Positions 1 to 4,530 of a DNA stretch of 7,424 bases are shown in pieces (position 1 is the stretch's first letter; every line of letters starts with the position of its first letter). Made by a program: the position numbers and the translations under genes. The DNA is from Chitinophaga pinensis (GTDB taxonomy: Bacteria; Bacteroidota; Bacteroidia; Chitinophagales; Chitinophagaceae). A model generated the notes under the pieces. The model made no database searches, had not been told where the DNA came from, and saw only the letters and a list, made by a program, of their open reading frames with translations. Location of the stretch: the NCBI GenBank assembly GCA_943324055.2, contig CALPKD020000048.1, positions 1 to 7,424 on the forward strand, read 5' to 3'.

Positions 1-1109
1 AGCATTGGCTTTACAGGGTAGTAGTCAATCACAAATGAATTGCCTGTTAGTTTTATGAGATGAAATTTATCCTGTAGCCAGCAAAATAAACTTGCAAGGG
101 CTCCTCCAATAAAAGCACCTACAAAGGCCATAATACCCGATAGGATTAAAAATATTTTTTGAATGTCCCAAGGAGTAGCACCCAACGCATTTAGCACATG
201 AATGTCTTTTTGTTTTTCTAATACAAGCATTGATAATGCACCCACTAAATTAAAGGAAGCAACGATCATGATTAGCGCAAGGATTGCAAAAATGATCCAT
301 TTTTCAAGTTGCATAATTTTATACAAGTCGCTATTTTGTTGATATTTATTGCGTATGTCAAAATCTGCTCCGATAATTTTGTTTAGTTGAGTTACAATCT
401 TATTTTCTTGTGACGGATCTATAGCTAATTCAATGGCCGAAAACTGATCAGGTTTCAAATCGAATAAATATTGGGCAAAAGGATAGTTTGTAAAAATATA
501 TTGCTCGTCAAATTCTTGCTGAATTGAAAAGGCACCGGCTTGTGAAGCCGATAAAGTGTTTAACTGATCTATTTGTGTAAAAGTCTTCCCAGATCTGTTT
601 ACTGCGTACAATTGCAAGGTATCGCCAATGGGTTCCTGATATAAGCCCAATTTTTGTTCAACTCCTATTCCCAATACCAACTTAGGATTTTTCAAGGACC
701 CAATTTCAAAAGTCCCCCGCTTTAAATATTGTTCAATCTGATTGATTGTGTTATAAGTGGGGTCAACTCCTTTGACTAGCACGACTGACTGTAAATTGTT
801 TTTAACGAGCAAAGCGCGGCTTTCAATTACTTTACTCGTTGCTTTAACTCCCGGAATGGATTGTATTTTTAAATAGGCACTATCGGTTAAATTAAAAAAC
901 TTGCCTTGTTTTGGGGTAACCCGGACATCCGCATAAAAATCGGAGTAAAGGCCTTTCACTACTTCTGTAAATCCATTGGAAACACTTAGGATCGTGATTA
1001 AAGCAGCCGTACCAATCGCTATAGCGAATACACTTACCCAAGCAATAATCTGAATTGCCTGAAAAGCATATCTACCTCTAAAATAGCGCCATGCAAATAA
1101 AAAGTGCAC
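1..1109 (-). CDS. FtsX/LolE-like ABC transporter permease, partial (C-terminus beyond left edge)
   Basis: Inner-membrane permease of the FtsX/MacB/LolCE superfamily. LolCE members extract lipoproteins from the inner membrane with the ATPase LolD, but the substrate here is not shown by sequence. I translated 369 residues from a GTG at 1109; the frame is open to the window edge. Seen: the N-terminus MHFLFAWRYFRGR resembles the family's FIAxRYL start; TM1 at about 19-43 ends in SVSNGF; a large extracytoplasmic MacB-like domain spans about 48-265; TM2 is at about 271-293; a cytoplasmic coupling segment (EKQKDIHVLNALGATPWDI, about 298-316) follows; TM3 is at about 318-343. The fourth membrane segment is missing off the edge; relatives are about 400 residues. 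GTG is the only credible start because an in-frame TAA (rbfA stop) directly precedes it and no Met follows before TM1. It is probably co-transcribed with rbfA. No ATPase partner lies in the window. Confidence 0.9.
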   Translation of the reverse strand, partial: MHFLFAWRYFRGRYAFQAIQIIAWVSVFAIAIGTAALITILSVSNGFTEVVKGLYSDFYADVRVTPKQGKFFNLTDSAYLKIQSIPGVKATSKVIESRALLVKNNLQSVVLVKGVDPTYNTINQIEQYLKRGTFEIGSLKNPKLVLGIGVEQKLGLYQEPIGDTLQLYAVNRSGKTFTQIDQLNTLSASQAGAFSIQQEFDEQYIFTNYPFAQYLFDLKPDQFSAIELAIDPSQENKIVTQLNKIIGADFDIRNKYQQNSDLYKIMQLEKWIIFAILALIMIVASFNLVGALSMLVLEKQKDIHVLNALGATPWDIQKIFLILSGIMAFVGAFIGGALASLFCWLQDKFHLIKLTGNSFVIDYYPVKPM

Positions 1110-1454
1110 TTATAATTTTTTAAGGATCTCCTCCATTTTAAACACATAGTCCAATGTGTCATCTAAATAAAAATGTAACACAGGAATACGTCTTAGCTGT
1201 TGCTTCATCGCCTCTTGCAAATGCTTTTTAATATCCCAAGCACGACTTTCGATTTGCTTAAAACAAGCATCCGTATCCTTTACCTGGAATAAACTTATAT
1301 AGATTCTCGCTTCTAACAAATCGGGCGTCACTTTTACAGTGGAAATGGATACCATCCCCCCTTGCAAGTTATTAAGCCCTAATTTTAAAAATATATCGTT
1401 CAGGGTCGTTTGAATCGCCCCTGCTACTTGTTTCTGTCTTTTACCTTCTTCCAT
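1110..1454 (-). CDS. rbfA: 30S ribosome-binding factor RbfA
   Basis: Ribosome maturation factor that binds the 30S subunit near the 16S rRNA 5' helix region and supports late assembly and cold adaptation (family knowledge). The product is 114 residues, normal for RbfA. Seen: an N-terminal basic helix (EEGKRQKQVAGAIQTTLNDI), the KH-like core strand VKVTPDLLEARIYISLF corresponding to the VSPDLxxAxVYVS region, and the C-terminal motif RRIPVLHFYLDDTLDYVFKM, which matches the R-x-P-x-L-x-F-x-x-D signature. I chose ATG at 1454; a TTG two codons upstream is also in frame but adds nothing conserved. No Shine-Dalgarno sequence is visible, as is usual in Bacteroidota. The TAA stop (1112-1110) touches the GTG of the downstream permease in the same frame. 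The upstream neighbour is divergent. Confidence 0.95.
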   Translation of the reverse strand: MEEGKRQKQVAGAIQTTLNDIFLKLGLNNLQGGMVSISTVKVTPDLLEARIYISLFQVKDTDACFKQIESRAWDIKKHLQEAMKQQLRRIPVLHFYLDDTLDYVFKMEEILKKL

Positions 1455-1465
1455 AATCAAAATCG

Positions 1466-1493
1466 TTGATTCGATGTAAAATTAGTTACTTTG
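1466..1493 (+). promoter_or_regulatory. Bacteroidota-type promoter of the MsbA-like ABC transporter gene
   Basis: TTG at 1466-1468 fits the -33 element and TTACTTTG at 1486-1493 fits the -7 element (TAnnTTTG, five of six fixed bases), with a 17-base spacer inside the known 17-23 range. Transcription would begin near 1499-1501, leaving a leader of about 20 bases before the ATG at 1521. It lies in the 66-bp divergent region between rbfA and the transporter. A second, poorer match (ATAGTTTG, 1510-1517) would give an almost leaderless transcript. This is a motif match only. Confidence 0.5.
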
Positions 1494-1520
1494 CTGATTA
1501 TTTCGTGGAATAGTTTGAAT

Positions 1521-3338
1521 ATGAAGAAATTTATTCGCATCATTAGTTATATAAGAGAATATAAGGCCTACATGGGGCTGTATTCTGTATTTATAACCCT
1601 ATCTATTATTTTTAGTTTATTCTCCTTGAGTATGTTGATCCCTTTTATGGACCTCATATTTAATAAGGTTGCAATAGACGGTGCAATTAAAGCAACCGTT
1701 TCAGATAGCGGAAATATCAAGGACTTAGTATATGGGTTCTTACAAGCTAAAATTGCCCAATATGGAAAAGAGTATGCCCTAGGATGGATTTGCTTTGGCA
1801 TTATTACTGCTGTGCTACTAAAAAATATATTCCTGTATTTGTCCTATTATTTTTTAGCGCCCATACGTAATGCAGTCACTAGGAAGTATTCTAAATTGCT
1901 TTATGACAAAATTTTAAAATTACCAATCGGTTATTTTACTGAACAACGTAAGGGAGATATTTTAAGCCGCTCGTCTAATGACATTGCAGATTTGGAAAAT
2001 TCTGTTGTAGGTGCCTTAGAAGGGATTATAAAAGAACCCTTAAATATCATCGGCATTTTAATTGTACTCTTTATTATAAGTGTTAAACTAACCTTATTCG
2101 TATTTATACTTTTACCCCTTGCTGGATTTGTAGTAGGCCGCATTGGAAGAACTTTAAAAAGGCACACGAATGCTGCGCAGGTTAAATGGGGGGAGATCAT
2201 GAGCCAAATGGAAGAAACCCTGACTGGATTAAGAATTATAAAAGCTTTTAATGCAGAAAAAAGAATTAAGAAAAGTTTTTATGGATTAGTAGATGAGATA
2301 TTTTTTATCAAAAACAAAATTCAGTATCGTCGCGATTTAGCTTCCCCGGTTTCAGAATCCTTAGGCGTCATTATATTATGTGGCGTTTTATGGTTTGGTG
2401 GAAAGCTGGTTTTAAGTGGTGAAATTTTATCGGGCAGTTCCTTCATAGGATATGTTGCCTTGTTTTCGCAAATCATCAATCCTGCAAAAGCCTTATCCCA
2501 GGCGGTTTACAATATAAAAAGAGGTACTGCTACCCTTGATCGTTTGAATGAAATACTAGAAGCACCTGTCACAGTGGAAGAGATTGCAAATCCTATTGAA
2601 CTCGTTGGATTTAATGAATCTATTGAATTCAAGGATGTTCAATTCTTATACCAAGATGCTAGTATTTTAAACAAAATTAACTTGATCATTCAAAAAGGAA
2701 AAACAGTTGCATTAGTAGGTTCATCGGGTGCTGGGAAAAGTACATTAGCCGATTTAGTCCCACGTTTTCATGATGTAAGTGCAGGAGATTTATTGATTGA
2801 CGGGAAAAATATTAAAGACTACAGTTTAAACAGTTTAAGGCAACAAATTAGTATCGTTACACAAGAGCCAATTTTATTCAATGATACAATAGCAGCAAAC
2901 ATCGCATTAGGAAAACCAGACGCAACAGAAGCTGAAATTATGGAAGCTGCTAAAATTGCAAACGCCTATGAATTTATTATGCGAAAGGAAAATGGCTTTG
3001 ATACAATGATTGGAGATCGTGGTAGTAAGTTAAGTGGCGGGGAACGTCAACGCCTTACCATTGCCCGTGCCGTGTTAAAAAATCCTCCAATTTTAATTTT
3101 AGACGAAGCTACTTCGGCACTTGATACAGAAAGTGAGAAACTAGTGCAGGATGCAATTAATAACATGATGCAAAACAGAACATCTATTGTGATCGCACAC
3201 CGACTGTCAACTATTCGCCATGCAGACGAGATTGTTGTTTTACAAAAGGGCAATATTGTGGAAAGAGGCAATCATGATGAATTGCTTGCACAGGATGGTT
3301 ACTATCGAAAGTTAATTGAGATGCAAGAAGTAAAATAA
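1521..3338 (+). CDS. MsbA-like ABC exporter (fused permease and ATPase half-transporter)
   Basis: Type I ABC exporter half-transporter of 605 residues, expected to act as a homodimer in the inner membrane and pump lipid-like or other hydrophobic substrates outward using ATP; the substrate cannot be read from sequence. Membrane domain: about residues 1-340, hydrophobic segments near 19-42, 87-115, 172-205 (two helices) and 280-325. ATPase domain: about 365-605, with Walker A GSSGAGKST (400-408), Q-loop Gln448, signature LSGGE (504-508), Walker B ILILDEA (524-530), D-loop SALD (532-535) and H-loop His560, all intact. Length is normal for MsbA (about 580-610). An in-frame TTG at 1491 would add ten residues, but it lies inside the predicted -7 box, so the ATG at 1521 (MKKFIRIISYI) is preferred. 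No Shine-Dalgarno is visible. The gene appears monocistronic. Drug or peptide exporters of the same family are alternatives to lipid A-core flipping. Confidence 0.93.
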   Translation: MKKFIRIISYIREYKAYMGLYSVFITLSIIFSLFSLSMLIPFMDLIFNKVAIDGAIKATVSDSGNIKDLVYGFLQAKIAQYGKEYALGWICFGIITAVLLKNIFLYLSYYFLAPIRNAVTRKYSKLLYDKILKLPIGYFTEQRKGDILSRSSNDIADLENSVVGALEGIIKEPLNIIGILIVLFIISVKLTLFVFILLPLAGFVVGRIGRTLKRHTNAAQVKWGEIMSQMEETLTGLRIIKAFNAEKRIKKSFYGLVDEIFFIKNKIQYRRDLASPVSESLGVIILCGVLWFGGKLVLSGEILSGSSFIGYVALFSQIINPAKALSQAVYNIKRGTATLDRLNEILEAPVTVEEIANPIELVGFNESIEFKDVQFLYQDASILNKINLIIQKGKTVALVGSSGAGKSTLADLVPRFHDVSAGDLLIDGKNIKDYSLNSLRQQISIVTQEPILFNDTIAANIALGKPDATEAEIMEAAKIANAYEFIMRKENGFDTMIGDRGSKLSGGERQRLTIARAVLKNPPILILDEATSALDTESEKLVQDAINNMMQNRTSIVIAHRLSTIRHADEIVVLQKGNIVERGNHDELLAQDGYYRKLIEMQEVK

Positions 3339-3356
3339 GCAACCATTTACAAGCAC

Positions 3357-3381
3357 ATCTGTTTTGTTTCAACAGGTTTTT
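3357..3381 (+). terminator. Weak hairpin with T-run after the ABC exporter gene
   Basis: CTGTT (3359-3363) pairs with AACAG (3371-3375), extended by a T-G and an A-T pair, around a 7-base loop, and is followed by a run of five T. It sits 20 bases past the stop codon. The stem is short and AT-rich, so it may only assist the stronger hairpin just downstream. Confidence 0.3.
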
Positions 3382-3394
3382 GTCGCTACCCCAT

Positions 3395-3430
3395 AAAAAA
3401 ACCCTGATAATTACTTACCAGGGTTTTTTT
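3395..3430. terminator. Bidirectional intrinsic terminator between convergent genes
   Basis: A run of seven A (3395-3401) and CCCTG (3402-3406) mirror CAGGG (3419-3423) and seven T (3424-3430). Inside, TAA (3408-3410) can pair with TTA (3415-3417) across one A-C mismatch, closing a TTAC loop. The A-run and T-run flanks make it work as a terminator on both strands, which suits its place between the plus-strand exporter gene (stop at 3338) and the minus-strand dksA-like gene (stop at 3449). Confidence 0.85.
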
Positions 3431-3448
3431 ATTATTCAGTGTTAGCGC

Positions 3449-4528
3449 TTATTGTTCCGTGCTATTTTTAACATAACCCAATTTAGCTTCAAGGCTTAAA
3501 GTAGCGTGAGGAACCGCACGTAAACGTGCTTTATCTATTAAAAGACCAGTTACTCTACAAATACCGTACGTTTTATTTTGAATACGCATCAAAGCTTTCT
3601 CCAAATGATCGATAAATGTGATCTGACGACTAGCCATTTGACCTAGTTGCTCTCTTTCCATGCTCACACTTCCATCTTCCATAGTCATATATCTAGCATC
3701 GTCGTTGTCTCCACCTAACTCGTCCTTACGGGTAATTAAGCCTTGTAAGTAGACCAATTCCTTCTTTGCTGCATCTAATTTTCTAGAAATAATATCTCTA
3801 AATTCTGTCAAATCAGCATCAGAATATTTTACTAAAGTTTCAGTAGATCTGATTACTTCTTTTCTTTTTTCCATTGGCACATATCCTGGCTGGTATGGCA
3901 CACTGCTTTTAACATTAATCTTTGGAACTTTCACTTCCTTTATTGGTTCCGCGACTTTACGTATTGGTTTAACAGGAGGCGTTGGTATTTTTGGTACCGG
4001 TTTTGCAGGAGGAACGTATTTTTCAACAGGCTTTGCAACAACGACTGGTTTAGTAGGTGTTGTTGGTTTAGCGGGTGCTGCTTTTTTTGCTGGTAATACT
4101 TTTTTTGCTGGTGCTGCTTTTACAACCACTTTAATAGGGGCCTTTGCTGGTGCTGCTTTTGCCGCTGCTTTAGCAGGCGCTGCCGCTTTAGCTACTGGTT
4201 TTACAGGTGCTTTCGCAATAGGTTTTGCAGATGCAACAACTTTTTTTGCAGGTACTGCTTTTTTAACTGGTGCAACTACTTTTTTAGCAGGTGCCGCTTT
4301 TTTAACTGGCGCAACAACTTTTTTTGCAGGCGCTGCTTTTTTAGCAGGTACTACTTTTTTTGATGGAGCCGCTTTTTTAATTGGCGCTGCTTTTTTAGCA
4401 GGTGCCGCTTTTTTAGCCGGAGCTGCCTTTTTTACCGGTACCACTTTTTTAGCAGGTGCTGCTTTTTTAGCAGGTGCTGCCTTTTTTGCTGGTGCCGCTT
4501 TTTTAGGAGCTGGTTTTTTTGTAGCCAT
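3449..4528 (-). CDS. DksA/TraR-like protein with a long histone-H1-like Lys/Ala/Pro N-terminal tail
   Basis: Protein of 359 residues in two parts. Residues about 4-200 are low-complexity and strongly basic, built from variants of the hexamer KKAAPA (also KKVVPA and APVKKA), like the tails of histone H1 and bacterial H1-like proteins; DNA or RNA binding is inferred. Residues about 217-352 resemble DksA/TraR: helices rich in charge (about 235-270 and 290-318, coiled-coil like), then TYGICRVTG (320-328) and RLRAVPHATLSLEAK (335-349). Aligned by eye to E. coli DksA, only the first of four zinc cysteines remains (Cys324); the others are Thr327, Ser345 and Ala348. The DxxDxA motif of the coiled-coil tip is not clearly present either. 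DksA proteins act in the secondary channel of RNA polymerase, but this role is unproven here. Start ATG at 4528 has AAGGA five bases upstream, inside the end of ileS. Homologues with this degenerate finger are, to my memory, common in Bacteroidota. Confidence 0.88.
   Translation of the reverse strand: MATKKPAPKKAAPAKKAAPAKKAAPAKKVVPVKKAAPAKKAAPAKKAAPIKKAAPSKKVVPAKKAAPAKKVVAPVKKAAPAKKVVAPVKKAVPAKKVVASAKPIAKAPVKPVAKAAAPAKAAAKAAPAKAPIKVVVKAAPAKKVLPAKKAAPAKPTTPTKPVVVAKPVEKYVPPAKPVPKIPTPPVKPIRKVAEPIKEVKVPKINVKSSVPYQPGYVPMEKRKEVIRSTETLVKYSDADLTEFRDIISRKLDAAKKELVYLQGLITRKDELGGDNDDARYMTMEDGSVSMEREQLGQMASRQITFIDHLEKALMRIQNKTYGICRVTGLLIDKARLRAVPHATLSLEAKLGYVKNSTEQ
4067..4522 (-). repeat. In-gene tandem repeat coding for KKAAPA-type hexapeptides
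   Basis: Imperfect repeats with an 18-base unit (typical copy GCACCTGCTAAAAAAGCA, read on the minus strand) encode residues about 3-154 of the DksA-like protein. Copies differ mainly at third codon positions and by Ala-to-Val swaps, and some are lengthened to 21 bases (VVAPVKK). Lysine pairs create many A6-A7 runs on the coding strand. The unit is a multiple of three, so gain or loss of a copy keeps the frame. From about residue 100 to 200 the order loosens to irregular Lys/Pro/Ala/Val. Confidence 0.85.
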
Positions 4529-4530
4529 AG

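Noticed and set aside
1458..1460. TTG as start of rbfA
   Set aside because: An ATG lies two codons downstream and gives a standard N-terminus; the extra residues are not supported.
1455..1521. Promoter for rbfA on the minus strand
   Set aside because: TAATTTTA near 1477-1484 resembles a -7 box, but its last base is wrong and no TTG lies at the right distance upstream, so I did not call it.
1568..2200. Two minus-strand open frames (1568-1801 and 1931-2200) opposite the exporter gene
   Set aside because: They lie fully antisense to conserved membrane-domain coding sequence and show no recognisable protein features.
3047..3271. Minus-strand open frame of 74 codons opposite the ATPase domain
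   Set aside because: It is the antisense shadow of the signature and Walker B region, with no domain or start signal of its own.
4067..4522. CRISPR array or non-coding satellite
   Set aside because: The periodic signal follows an intact reading frame with third-position variation and has no spacers, so it is protein-coding repeat.
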